From NCBI RefSeq assembly GCF_032854445.1, contig NC_088297.1:17309127-17373126 (forward strand): a stretch of 64,000 nucleotides of DNA, written 5' to 3'. This document shows, one piece after another, positions 1-11,398 of this stretch. This DNA is from Liolophura sinensis (lineage: Eukaryota > Mollusca > Polyplacophora > Chitonida > Chitonidae). The first letter of the stretch is position 1. The number at the start of each line of letters is the position of its first letter. Under the pieces are notes generated by a model that had not been told where the DNA came from, searched no databases, and saw nothing but the letters and a program-made list of their open reading frames with translations. A program made the position numbers and the translations under genes.

Positions 1-700
1 GTTAATAATAATTAATAATTTAATTTTGTAATCAATTTTTGGATGACTTGTTAACGTCCAAATGACCAGTTTCAGTTCAACATTTTGTGTCTCGTACAGT
101 CTGTTACAGAGCATAAAATATAAAAAGGCTGAACTGTGGAGAGTAAAACCAGTGCAGTTGGCGAGGCCAATTATGACATTTGGCAAATAGCAACACGTAA
201 TTTGTAAACCATATTTGAAGGCAGCATGAAATAGTCTTTTAGATGATACGTACTTTATATAAAAAGTAGTATGTTCTTTTAAGCCATTGCATGCGTCATT
301 TAGAACCCAGTCCATCATTTGATCGCAAACTTTTCTCCTCTTCAAAAATTGGCTGCAGATAAAAACTTTACACCCAGTCTCCATTTACAACGTCATACGA
401 GTTGTACTGAATCGGACACTGCTGTCACGTTGTACAGAGTAACTCCAAATCATTGCGGAAACCTGCTTTTTACAATGAACTACACAGACGTCTTTCTATT
501 GGGACCCTTTCCTACTTAAAGTATAAGTGTCCTGCCTTTGCGATTAGGACTTGTGGACAATCTGGTAATGTAATTCTTGTAGTAAGAAAACAGTGGACCC
601 GCGTCGCCATATACTGCGGGAAACTATACGTTATTCTTCAACACACCTAAGTCTTCCATAACAAGCTTTACGTTATTCGAAACTTGACGTAATATAAAAG
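1..700. other. No gene recognised (left edge)
   Basis: AT-rich sequence without a convincing exon on either strand. If the transporter exon at 1103-1292 belongs to a gene that continues leftwards, this stretch is its first intron. A short piece near 145-165 resembles the start of dispersed repeat family C (see 705-930). Confidence 0.4.
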
Positions 701-704
701 ACAG

Positions 705-930
705 CAACATAAAGAGTAAAACCAAAGCAGCGACGACAGTGTGTTAGTTGGAAAATGGTCACACATGATGGGTAAAGTATTCATCAGTCACGGTTTTTTT
801 CTGACTGTTATGCTTTAAAAAAAGTAGCAACGTGCCAGCGCGCAAAGAATTACTTGACATACTGTGTTGTCATCACATTTAACATACATTCACATTAATA
901 CCTGACGTGATTTACTCAACATTATAATGG
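705..930 (+). repeat. Dispersed repeat family C, copy 1
   Basis: It shares two blocks, in the same order, with sequences at 2845-3113, 7705-8045 and 54895-55200. The first is 'gagagtaaaaccaaagcag' followed by 'atggtcacac'. The second is 'tgttgtcatcacatttaa' followed by 'cattcacattaatacc'. I see no tRNA head, coding potential or clear terminal repeats, so the family is unclassified. Ends are approximate. Confidence 0.55.
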
Positions 931-1102
931 AACGAGGTGGCACGAGGTGTTTCAGCTGTTAACAGAATTAAACAGTATAATTTGGCAAACTCCTTCCACA
1001 GGTGGATTTAATTACGGACCTACAGCGTTGAAGAGATCGAACATAATCTCCGCCACATGCGTATAAGCTACAACCTAGTTTCCTTTTGGATGAACGACTT
1101 AC

Positions 1103-1292
1103 CCGCCACGCAGGTCAGACTGATCAGCAGAGAGCCCGCAATGGCGGACTGGAGAGGGTCCTCTGGAAATATCTCGAGGAAGAGCACGTACGTAATTCCC
1201 GTACAATGAACGAGACCTCCCAATAACAGCATGATGGTGAACACACCGGTTAAAGCTACCCAAGCCCAGCCTCGGTCAACGTCGACCGCCAT
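1103..1292 (-). CDS. SLC16 (monocarboxylate transporter)-like protein, first coding exon, copy A
   Basis: The exon encodes the N-terminus of a major-facilitator transporter of the SLC16/MCT type: MAVDVDRGWAWVALTG, then a hydrophobic first membrane segment and the start of a second, ending LTCVAG. The D-R-G-W-A-W stretch corresponds to the conserved MCT motif ahead of helix 1 ([D/E]G[G/S][W/F][G/A]W); the first G is R here. The exon ends at GGCGG|GTAAGT, a canonical donor in phase 1. I chose the ATG at 1292 because the paralogous exon at 7210-7399 has ATG in the same place and both are then 190 nt. An in-frame ATG at 1364 would add 24 residues. Later exons must lie at lower coordinates, outside the window. 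MCTs move lactate, pyruvate or related acids across the plasma membrane; the substrate here is unknown. Only about 64 of the usual 400-500 residues are visible. Confidence 0.75.
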
Positions 1293-2844
1293 TGCGGGTA
1301 TGGAGGACTCCCAAGGCGATCCAGAGGAAACTGGACGGTGATGCACCGAGGTTGGAGGAATCAATAATAGCTTGAGTCGCGCAAAACGGGATGACTATGG
1401 TAGACGCTGGCAGTGAGTGGCGAGGAACGTGTTGTGCGAAGTGTACCACAAAACAGATGTTTATACAGGGCTGTCTCCTACATAGATAATCAATCTACAC
1501 ATCTGCTTATGTAACGTTGCTGGTTGTCAAGACACTAGGCTGTAGTAGGCCTACAACTGGCAGCCGATCACAACATCATGAAGCCGTATTCCTACGCAGG
1601 TCTTACATAGGTAAAGAGTCCCAAATGATTACGCGGGTAAACAGGCTTGCCCGGAAATTGCGCTTGATTGCGATTATTCATCGGGGCCTACATAAATTTC
1701 GTGAATCTTAGAGTGGATTATTGCAAATACAATCACATAGAGTCTCGATCAACATTACTGTGACGGGTAGAGTTCTTTATTTTTGTTTTTGGAGCGGAGC
1801 ACTATTTATCAAGTGTTGCTATTTGAACTTCTCACAAACCAACCCTTCCAGTTTAATGAATATTTTCGGTAAACAGAAAAAAATTGTCAGCCCGGTCTCA
1901 AGCACGTTCTGTACCGATCCCACCGAAGAAATATTGCCCAGATCCCATTTATTAATTTATATATGACGTAATCTAGCGCCACAGCACAGATGGCACGTAC
2001 GACCTTGGCGACCGCAACGAGCATGGCGACAAACTGACAATACAAAATAAAGACTACAGCATAGCCATATAAAAGACGGCATTGATTGCAAAACAGTCAA
2101 GAGCTGCTCAGTCAGTCTGCGCCAAAACAGGAACGTAATGCGAAAGAAAAAAGGGAAGCACAAAAAACCCAAATTTACGGATCCTGAGAGACAGATGATA
2201 GATCACTCCCACTTCATTCGAGTGGATAAAGCTTGACATCCGTACTGGTACAATATGCTTGTTGCACTTTTCACGGACACGGGTTTTTACCGCGCTGTGT
2301 TTTCCCAAACGGCCTCCAGTATAAGTGGCGGGGAAGTGCCAGAACACTATATCACAGATGAGCAAGGAGGGGAACTATAAGGTATCGCCCTACACATGTT
2401 ATTGATGTTATTTTTCTTTATAAACACATTTGTAAAAAGCAGACATTAAAAGAAATTAGTATACCAGCCGTCAACCAAATTGGACGTTCCATGTCAATGA
2501 TCGCAAGACTAATTCTCAAAACAATGTTCACTACAATCAGCGAACTAAGAAAGTACATCAAGTACGAAATAAAGCCAGATTCAGACGTTAAGAGAAGCAG
2601 TTAACAGTTTTTCATTGATGTTGGAAAAGCGCAAGGAATGTTCTTGGCGAATGAATGAGATCAGTTTTCAGATAGTAAGTATAGTATAATTATACCACAT
2701 ACGTAAATAGACAATAAGCACTATAAACGAAAAACAGTTGCGAACGAAAATGCATGAATGAAGCTGTGATTTGACGGGCCACAATATCCGCAAGGAAAGT
2801 GGCCCTAAAACCAGTGTTGCAAAAAACATATAAATATATAGGCA

Positions 2845-3113
2845 TACAGCATGGAGGGTGAAACCACAACATGAACGACAGTGTGAAAACTGGAAAATTG
2901 TCACACGTAACTGGTGAAACACGGCCTCTTTTCATTTAACATTAGTTAAGGTTCTGTTCAATTCATTGGACGTCTCTTATCTAGGATTACTCAGAATACG
3001 GTGTTGTCACCACATTTAATGTAAAGTCACATCAATACCATACAAACGGGTGATGCCATGGGGATGCTTAGTCCACCAGCAGAATCTTGATTTATGTAGG
3101 ACTATAATTAGAA
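2845..3113 (+). repeat. Dispersed repeat family C, copy 2
   Basis: Collinear with the copies at 705-930 and 54895-55200. Shared blocks include 'ttgtcacacgtaactggtg', 'gtgttgtcaccacattta' and 'atgcttagtccaccagca'. Unclassified; ends approximate. Confidence 0.6.
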
Positions 3114-3139
3114 TAAATGACTACAGCATACAGAATAAC

Positions 3140-3283
3140 CCACGACTGTTAACTACTTGTAGCTTATGACGCCATTCCCCGGGGCGGTTATATTTTGGGG
3201 ACACAACACAAGTGGACCGTGAAAAAAAAAACGCACGGTATATACAAATGGTCACACGTAACTGGGGAATACGACCTCACAAT
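3140..3283 (+). repeat. Dispersed repeat family C, inner segment
   Basis: Matches 7705-7830 through 'gttaactacttgta', 'ggggcggttata', 'caacacaagtgga' and 'tatacaaatggt'. It ends against the truncated SINE2 at 3284, suggesting the SINE inserted into or next to it. Confidence 0.5.
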
Positions 3284-3520
3284 ATCGAGTCACACCTAAG
3301 ACCTTAAAAGGGGCAGTTGTACCTTTTCGCTTGGGGTTCAGCATGAAAGGGATAGTGCAACGACTGGTTGACCCGTATCAGTACAATGGCTCGGGCGGAG
3401 CGGCTTACTTGCCTTCGGTAAGGCGTCTCAGTGAAGCAGCACTAGATAAAAGTGCGGTGGAAATCCGTCCTGCAACAAGGAGGTACATTACATGCACTCT
3501 AAGGATTCCTTAGAGTGCAC
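3284..3520 (+). repeat. tRNA-derived SINE family 2, copy lacking head and tail
   Basis: The body, from 'gagtcacacctaagacc' to about 3505, matches the reverse complement of the full copy at 30691-31046 at most positions. The tRNA-like head and the 3' tail are both missing. A 60-codon open frame (3331-3513) is shared with the other copy and is a property of the SINE, not a gene. Confidence 0.75.
3493..3519. repeat. 27-bp perfect palindrome at the SINE2 breakpoint
   Basis: TGCACTCTAAGGA and TCCTTAGAGTGCA are perfectly complementary around a single central T at 3506. It sits where the SINE2 body stops short of its tail. Confidence 0.8.
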
Positions 3521-4897
3521 TGAAATGCATACGTCAGCGAACTAGGGTTAGGAGCAGCGATTAGGTTGCAGGCAGGCATACATTGTGCAGGCATACCAGT
3601 CTGAATCTATAATGCTTTCTTATTGCTAAATGGGAATTTTTGTGTATAATTGAAACCACCATTTACAAAGAATAAAGGCCTCTATTGCCAATAGAGGTAT
3701 CGCATGGTTGAGCATTTGTGCCGAACTAATAATCATGAGGTTTAGTATTAAATGAAAGGGAAATCTTTCGTGTGTGTTTGGGTGTGTGTGTTTGTATATA
3801 ACAAAACTCAATGTTTTGACCACATGTAGATCACAGGCATGTTATATATGAACAAAATAATTTCAGGCTGTAGAGAGGTCAATGTTGAGATTTCACCGCT
3901 GTTAAACAGTATGTGACAATGGAGTTAATTACCAGAAAATGGAGATGCTTTGTAGGTGAAATCCGTGATAAACATGTATGATAGAATTTGGAAGGTTAAA
4001 TTTTTTGTGTTGACAGAATACAGTTCAATTTGATACAGATTCAGACTTTAGGTAGCAAGGCAAGACGATAAATTTAGACCTATATTGTACGACGTAAAAC
4101 CCCAAACATACATAGACCTACTTTATACTGTATAGGCAGTGTATTGTAACAGTAAACAAAGAGAGCGGAGGCAGACAGAACAGTTATAACTTTCATTCTA
4201 TAATACTTTTTTATGTGCGTTGCATTTCCAACTTTAATATGTGTGGACATTTAGATGACAGCGTGTTGTATAAGGTGATCTAACTGGAGTTATAAATAGC
4301 GCAATTAATCTGACATTTTTAAAGCATTGTGAAATTTCAAGACAAATAAGGTTGTTTTGCACATAGTTATGTGAACAACTACCGGTAGCTTCTAAATTTA
4401 GCTTGCCACTGTTTACATATGCTGAGTTCAGGGCCTGCAGTCTGCTTCTGTCTTAGAATGTTCCAGAGTACGCTCAGCTCGGGGCCTGTTTGTTTACAAC
4501 AAGTGCTTAAGAATTTTCTTATTCTAGAAAATTCCACCAGTCTGTATAAGACCTATGAAAGCAGGTCAAAAGGAAGAAAGGAGAATTATTGATAGTTTTG
4601 GATGCTTTCGCTGTGTGTTACTTTAGTAGGCCTTTTGTGCTGAATTTTGGTGTCTTTATAGCCTCAGGCTTTGTTATATCCTATCTCCACCGAGCACTTG
4701 TTCAGTCTGAACTTGTATATTTAATTTGTGCTCTTGTGTACACAGTGCTTATTAGTACACGGACCCTGTCTGTGGAATTTTGTGTATATTTCGTCATACA
4801 CTCCGTTATACTGTGGACTTTCCCTCTTGTGCATATTGCCTATGTGCATTTTTAAAGCATTGTGGAGTGTATGCGTCCGTTTTGACTTGACACCGTT

Positions 4898-5000
4898 GTA
4901 CATGTAAGTACTTTAGTATTTGTATAGATACTGCTATCCTTTCTTATTAAACTGAAGTACTTTAGTATTTGTATAAGTCTTGTTATCTGTTCTTGTTAAA
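4898..5000 (+). repeat. Two-copy tandem duplication, about 50 bp
   Basis: 'gtactttagtatttgtata' is followed by related T-rich sequence ending 'ttaaac', and the block occurs twice in succession. AT-rich; no function evident. Confidence 0.6.
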
Positions 5001-6437
5001 CCTAATAAATTATTGAAAAATAAAATCTGCTGGTTTTGGTTACTTTTTTGTGCGGCTAAACTGTCGTGTATTTAGAACAAGCCATCTCTTTATAATAGGC
5101 CTACAGACAGTTTGGGTCGTAACAATGGAAAGGATAAAGCTTTCATTGTAAGGTACCGAAGTGGCGATCTTTGCGAAAAATGCATATCCTGATAATTCAG
5201 CTAATTCAACCGCAGTTTTACCATTAAATTTTTATTTTAACCAATATTTCTTCGAATGGCAAATTGGTATTAAGTGAAGTCACATCGCAGGTAAACAGTA
5301 GATTGTTCTCAAAGAGTTGCACTCAATGGTGAATTGTGCAGAATCCGTTGCATAGGCTGTTTCGCGATATAGGTTAGCGCGTTTGTACCAAAGTCAGACA
5401 GTTTTTAATTGGTTAATAGCAGAAGATACCTGGTAGATTTAAATACAAGTTTTTTCAGCAAAATGTTTCATATATGAGTCGGGTCCTACCTCTTCTTCCA
5501 ATGTTTCCGTGATGTTTTAGCATGCAATTAGACATATTAGGTGAAGGTATAGACCTCAATCATAAGGCTAGTATCAGTGACTTAGAGGCCATCAGCCTGA
5601 AACTTTCTCCAGACAACACTTATCAGTCCCCAGCTTATAGATATGCAGATCATCTATCTGTTGTGGTTTATGAACCGCTGGGGCTACGTGGAAGGGACAA
5701 GTTTCTTAGACTATTAGGAGAGACAGGATAGGTTTAGCCAGTGGACAAAGGCTTGTACACAATCCATGGCTTTTTGTCGCGGATGTTGATTGGTCGCAAG
5801 GAGGTAAACAATTATACCGCAGATTGACTCCAAGATAATACTGATGGCCTTTCGATTGATGGCGCGGAGACAGGTCGAGATTAGAAATAGTCGACAAATA
5901 TAGAACACAATTTCGAAGGCTGAAGTAGACAATATCAGTACACAAATGACATAAAAGTGCAATATATAGTACTTAAAGACAACAGTCAACAACAACAGCA
6001 GCAAAATCACAGTATAGCAAGGCTTCATACATCACCCGGCATGCTTGTAGAAGTTAGAGCTGGATATACATGTAGGTTTGGACATGTGCTTTTCTTTTAT
6101 AACTGCGCTAGATGTGCGTACGGTAGTGTAGTTACGCGTGTTATTGCAGACAGTGTTGTGGTGAATCCTATGTCAAGGAGGAGAGAAGGATGGACACGAG
6201 TGCAATAGTACCTCATGATACAGATAGGGAGGTTAGGCAGGTACAAATTACCTGCCGCCACACAGAGATACACTTACTCTCCACGAACACATATTCACCT
6301 CCCAACCGATTACACCACAATGTGATGTAGACACTACATTCATAACCATAACTTCAGGTCACAATTGGTAAGACCCTACATTACATACACGTACATATGA
6401 ATTTGTTGATTTATTTAACTGGTGCTTCACATGTACG

Positions 6438-6632
6438 ACTTAGCGAAGAATGACTCGATGACCCAAACTTAAATGAGATCCGCATTTCTTCGAACATGGA
6501 AATGTTTAGACCCACGCGAAAAAAAGATTCATATTTTGCTCGCGATATTTTCGCACGTGTCTCAAAATTTCCCTGTTCGAAGAAATGCGGATCTCATTTA
6601 TGTTTGGGTCATCGAGTCATTCTTTGCTAAGT
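6438..6632. repeat. 195-bp near-perfect inverted repeat (hairpin or fold-back element)
   Basis: The left arm starts 'acttagcgaagaatgactcg' and contains 'gagatccgcatttcttcg'. The right arm is its reverse complement and ends 'cattctttgctaagt'. I count three mismatches over the outer 66 bp, and weaker pairing continues inwards, leaving almost no loop. No clear target-site duplication flanks it, so a fold-back transposon and a local inverted duplication are both possible. Confidence 0.85.
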
Positions 6633-6736
6633 TTCCAAGGCGGTATAAATTTATAGCGGTTATATTCGATCGTCAATTAGAACCCTTAGTGAGTAAGTAC
6701 CTGTTCAATCCCATCTTTGAGCAGGAAATTTTTAGA

Positions 6737-6930
6737 TTTATTTATTCATTTATTTATTTGATTGGTGTTTGATTGGCTGAGCCCGGAGGAAACCCACGAC
6801 CATCCACAGGTTGCTAGAAGGCTTTACCAAGTACTGTAGGAGAGGAAGCCAGCATAATCAACGACAGCAATAGTGAGAGGGCACTGTGTAATTGCGCCGC
6901 GCTAGCCCGCTACCCAATCGGCCACGGAGG
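6737..6930 (-). repeat. tRNA-derived SINE family 1, internally deleted copy
   Basis: Reversed SINE1. It begins with the (ttta)n tail and 'ttgattggtgtt' and ends with the tRNA-like head complement 'aatcggccacggagg'. About 60 bp after the tail, including the 'tacgccgtactcaag' block, are missing. Diverged, so probably old. Confidence 0.8.
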
Positions 6931-7209
6931 GTACCCAGGTAATGTTTAGATTACTCCATTGTTATGGCATGACTTTGGTGATCTATTGATGACGTTCTTG
7001 TTGTCCTATGCGCAGTCTAACGCACATTGCAGACCACACACACACATATATACGTCACACGCTGGAAAGTTCATCAGTAACCTGTCAAAGGTCGGAGGTT
7101 TACCTTGGTCACTCTGGATTCCTCCATTCACAATAATGACGCCATCGTATAAGTGAAACTGAATATTCTGGGTACAATAAAATAAATGCGTGAATAAATA
7201 AAACTTTAC

Positions 7210-7399
7210 CTGATACGCATGTGAGACTGATGTACAGGGAGCCCGCCATGGCGGTCTGGAGAGGTTCCTCAGGGAATGCTTCCATGAAAATGACATACAT
7301 AATCCCCGTTGAAAGGGCGTGGCCCCCATGTACCACCATCATGATGAATACAGCGGCTAAAGACACCCATGCCCAGCCTCGGTCAATGTCAACCGCCAT
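7210..7399 (-). CDS. SLC16 (monocarboxylate transporter)-like protein, first coding exon, copy B
   Basis: Paralogue of the exon at 1103-1292. About 42 of 64 residues are identical, including MAVD.DRGWAWV, STGI.YV, the PLQ.A.AGSL block and ISLTCV.G. It has the same length (190 nt) and the same phase-1 donor, here G|GTAAAG. The ATG at 7399 is the one shared with copy A; an in-frame ATG at 7408 adds MLG. Homology continues about 75 bp upstream of the ATG, so promoter-proximal sequence was duplicated too. Many codon differences are synonymous, which suggests constraint on both copies. No downstream exon was found between here and copy A. Copy B may therefore be an alternative first exon spliced to the same downstream gene, the start of a second gene with a very long intron, or an orphan duplicate. 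Confidence 0.72.
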
Positions 7400-7704
7400 T
7401 CCGAGCATGGATGAATCTGTTAGCGGAGGAGAAACTCGACGGCCAAGCTGCGCGGAGGTTGGGAGGCAGAATCAACAGCTGAATGGTGGCGGATTTCTCA
7501 TCTTCGCTGGGAATAAACCTGTTGTACAGCACAGAACTCTACACAGTGCAACTCAAGTAAGAATGCGGTGCATTGAAAATTCAGCTACACCAGCGGCTGG
7601 TATGGCAACATCAATGTGTAGTTATGTGGTAATGAATCCCAAATGTTTTTCTTTTGAATTTTTTTTTTTCTTTTTTTCTCTTTTTTTTTTTTTGGCGGGG
7701 TTGG

Positions 7705-8045
7705 GGGAAAGGGGTGTTAACTACTTGTATTTTATGTCGGCATTCCCGGGGCGGTTATACGCAACACAAGTGGAGCGTGGAAAACGCATCCTGTACGTAG
7801 GCCTCTGGACAGCTAATGAAGCCTGTATACAAATGGTATATTTTAAACGGGATCTCCATTAAGTATGACTCCATTTTGCTGTATTGTTATACGGCACTAT
7901 ACAATTAAAGACGTGCAGCAAAGAGAGTAAAACCAAAGCAGTGACGACTGTGTAAGATGTGTCAAATGGTCACACGTAACTGGCGAAATACAGCCTCATG
8001 TGAATTTACCTCAGTTAAAGTTTTATTTTAGTAACCTAATTTTTT
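7705..8045 (+). repeat. Dispersed repeat family C, copy 3
   Basis: It carries both family C segments: 'gttaactacttgta...ggggcggttata' (as at 3140) and 'gagagtaaaaccaaagcag' plus 'aatggtcacacgtaactgg' (as at 705 and 2845). This is the copy that best shows the two segments belong to one family. A T-rich run (7661-7693) lies directly upstream. Confidence 0.6.
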
Positions 8046-8059
8046 TTCCTGACAGTGCG

Positions 8060-8205
8060 AGGTCATGCAGCCAGTGAACTATCATGCCGAAGACACCAGG
8101 TATGACGCTCAAACCAGCCACATTATACTGATACCGGACCAACCTGTCGTGCTTCCTCGCTCTATCCTCTCAGTTCTGGGAGCCAAGTGTGGTAGAAGAA
8201 AAAAA
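8060..8205 (-). repeat. Diverged SINE2 fragment
   Basis: 'cattatactgatac' followed by 'ccaacc' and 'gtcgt' matches the inner body of the reversed SINE2 at 30860-30905; the remainder is only loosely similar. Boundaries uncertain. Confidence 0.45.
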
Positions 8206-8750
8206 ACCTGACAGATCTAGGTCCTCGTGGCAATGTAATAATCCCAGTAACATTAAACCTGGTTATTCCTGAGTACTGCGTAAAAAACAATAAAATAAAA
8301 AAAAATTAAATTAAATTTATTTATAATTTTCTCTTCATCTGAGTCTTCTGAAAACTAATTGGTATTGTAAACATTTTCTTCGGGAGACGATCATGGTACG
8401 ATCACTGAAGCGGTTTCAAAACTTGAATCTTGTTAACTTTTTGAATCTTCCAAATAATCCATTTAAGCTTACTGAACTAAACGCCAGAGCAATTAAATAA
8501 CCAATCAATCTATAAATTTATATACTCTCCATTAATCTAAGTAACCAGCTGGCCACAAGGTAGATGGGTGAATTAAGTGGACCGTATGCTAGAGTCTATA
8601 TGGAGGTTTTGATCCACATGACTCAGAAACAAAAACTTTTAATTTTTTTTTACGTGCAAGCCCTAAAACCAAAGCAGTACAGATTTCTACGAGAGTCCAT
8701 TCAATGACTTGTAGAAGACTAGACCATAAAAATTCAGAAGAACAAAACCT

Positions 8751-9319
8751 TTATTTATTTATTTATTTGATTGGTGTTTTACGCCGTACTCAAGAATATT
8801 TCACTTATACGACGGCGACCAGTACTTTGGTGGGTGGAAACCCGGCAGGCCACGGGGGAAACCCACGACCATCTACAGGTTGCTGACAAACCTTCCCACG
8901 TACGGCCGGAGAGGAAGCCAGCATGAGCTGGACTTGAACTCACCGCGACCGCATTGATGAGAGACCACTGGGTCATTACTGTGACAGGTTATTTCCCTTG
9001 CGTAAAGTAATGTCAGACTCATGTAACGTCATTGGGGGCGCAGACATTTTCACGGGAACACAACATGTTGCCCGTGATCACTGTATCAGCATAACCCAAA
9101 ACATCGGGTTTTCTGGTTGTTATAGCTGTCCGATCAACTGTCACGGCCCAGTATGTTAAGTACGATCAACACCTCTTGACACTTTGAATCATTCCTTGGC
9201 GGATTTGGGGGTGTTTTCCTAATAAAGGGCGCAAAGACACCTCAAACAGATTGGCTTCCGCCTTGCTCTGTTACATTACGCTGCGCTAGCGCGCTAACCA
9301 ACTGAGCCACGGAGGTCCC
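8751..9319 (-). repeat. SINE family 1, full-length copy split by an LTR insertion
   Basis: The tail and body run 8751-8979 and the tRNA-like head resumes at 9276-9319 ('gctgcgctagcgcgctaacc ... gagccacggagg'). Reverse-complemented, the head has a Pol III A box (TGGCTCAGT.GG) and the body a B box (GAGTTCAAGTCC). The interruption is the 296-bp solo LTR described next. Confidence 0.88.
8980..9275 (+). mobile_element. Solo LTR of an LTR retrotransposon, nested in a SINE
   Basis: The insert begins TGTGACAG and ends CTGTTACA, so it has the TG...CA termini and short imperfect inverted repeat typical of LTRs. It is flanked by the 4-bp duplication TTAC (8976-8979 and 9276-9279). An AATAAA polyadenylation signal lies at 9221-9226, about 50 bp from the 3' end, as expected in an LTR. 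No internal region or second LTR remains, which fits loss by LTR-LTR recombination. A DNA transposon with a 6-bp CATTAC duplication is the less likely alternative. Confidence 0.75.
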
Positions 9320-11398
9320 GTTGAGTCTTTATGTTGAATTAATATAATATGAGTGTTATATTAAACAGAACAATGTACTGCCGTAAAAGAATACATTCTA
9401 ACAACTCTAACAAAATTAACCAGGGAAGAGCTCTGCAACATACAAACCAATACAGACAATTAGCTTACATGTGCATGTAGCCTTGACAGTAATCAAGCAT
9501 TCGTATAATGTTGCTACAATAAATCCTTCCACATGTATTCAGATATAGTATGTCGAGAATGGCATCCTTATTCTGATTTTAATACAATATTGTAATGGCT
9601 GTTAATACCTCATACACTATCTGTAGCCATTAGCAACTCCTATATCTTGGCCATGAACACACATAGTACAATACTTGGATGAATTCCGGTTTTTAAAACC
9701 ACACATCCTTAGTAGTCAAAATCCCTAAGTCGACCAGAACAATTTTATCTGCTTAATAATTGCTGCTATAACACGCTCCATACTTTAATGGTCATTTCCT
9801 GACCTGGTAAGATAGGCTGCATATGCCTTCCTCAGTATAAACACAAAAACTAGAAAATAAGTATCAAAATTCAAACATGGGGCAACAATTGTACCTGTAG
9901 TTACCGTTAATAGTATCACAGATTAAGGAACTACAACTGTCCTCCAACTATTGTGTTGCACATAACATTATAATGTTACGACGGGTATTGATACAGTACT
10001 CCTGTACCTAACTTAATCCAACTTTGAACAGGTATCAACAATACAACCTATTGTGCTCTTGATATTACCGTGCATATGTTATATGTATCTTTATACTTAT
10101 GACAGCATAGAGACAATCGTAACATCTCTAGACTTAACATACACCTGTTTTATACATACCTCTGGTCACAATTACACACAACAGTTGTGAATAATCTATT
10201 CTCTCTAATGACTTTATACTGCAGCTAATGCCAGCTACATCTACCAATGATTTAACATGTGCAAACAAGAATTATCTGTACTATAAGCCTTCATATGTAT
10301 AGTTCATACCAATAAAATGTAAAGACCTGTACTACGGTACGCCGAACTGTACACAGAAATCAGCTCCCATGCACTGTGTATGGCGCATACACAACCTTAA
10401 AATGAATAAATTCAAGATAAGCATGCTACCAATGATATAACATGTGTTAACAGGTCACATTCCATAACCTGCTTATTTATGCGAGCAATACAGATAAATT
10501 CCAAATTGCTGACACCTTAACATGTCAACGAATGGGAGGCTGTTTCACAAGACTGGAGGCTGTTTCATATGATTATAAGAATCTTGTTTCAACCGTTTAA
10601 CTTCATTACGTTGTTCCATCTTGGTTGTACTTGTACTCATAGAAACACAAAAGATCTCCGAAACTCCCATTCGAGATCACGCGCCTTCCTACGTGATCCT
10701 ACGGTACCGAGACAAGCCTTATGTATAGATGGCCTCAGACCCACATTAATTTTCCATAAGCGACAATGTTAACGTCTAACGCTGTAGTTCAGTCCCAAAC
10801 AATCCGTAGCCTATAAGCTTTGGTGCGTACCTGGCTCAGCCTGTGAGAAACAAGCCATAAAAATCTTGACATAGGTTGACTGTCAAAATCTGGACCTTTC
10901 CATGCCGGCAGCTGGGAGGCGTGCCTGGCAACGCCAAGAGGACGTCACTCGCAGCCTCATCACTACCTCAAACCTTGTGTCCTCTCGCCCAGAATTTCAA
11001 ACTTTCATCAATAAAGCTCATACCTCTTCAAAGTTTAGACAGTTTCCAGCATTTTAATACCAAGCATGCGCCTGTACACCAAAAATGGCCGCCTGGGAGC
11101 AAAAAAAGACCTTATACCCTAAAATACACAGATTTACATTCGTCCAGATGGGCGCCAAGAGCGGAGTGATTTCCCCCAAAATTTAGGGATATTTGTTGAT
11201 AGAAGAGTATCAGATGTTTAATAAGTATTTTCAGATTCCTTGAGACTAAACCTGTATCAATGGTATAAAATCAAGCAACTATCTGCATCTGAATTAATCA
11301 AAAATATCCAAAATAAAAATGAACTATTTACTCACGTATTAGCTAATGAATATTAACTTATTCAACATGGCATACAACCGGCACCAACGAAAGACGGC
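9320..11398. other. No gene recognised
   Basis: AT-rich sequence to about 10.5 kb, then a slightly more GC-rich stretch to 11.2 kb. Open frames at 10569-10772 and 10876-11169 show no family resemblance, start context or splice pattern I can defend. Confidence 0.4.

Larger units (their letters stand above)
1365..6437. other. Interval between transporter exons A and B; no exon found
   Basis: Both strands were searched for further transporter exons (membrane helices followed by a donor in the right phase) and none was found. The contents that could be recognised are repeats: family C copies, a truncated SINE2 with a palindrome, a two-copy tandem duplication near 4.9 kb and, just beyond, a long inverted repeat. 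The short open frames here have no family resemblance and no convincing splice context. Confidence 0.5.

Noticed and set aside
3331-3513. Open frame whose peptide ([18 protein letters not shown]...) recurs at 30737-30931, looking like a conserved protein.
   Set aside because: Both copies lie in SINE family 2; the conservation is that of the repeat, and the flanking SINE sequence matches equally well.
5714-6028. Hydrophobic minus-strand frame between the transporter exons, considered as a later transporter exon.
   Set aside because: No SLC16 motif, phase-compatible acceptor or similarity to MCT helices; composition reflects T/A-rich DNA.
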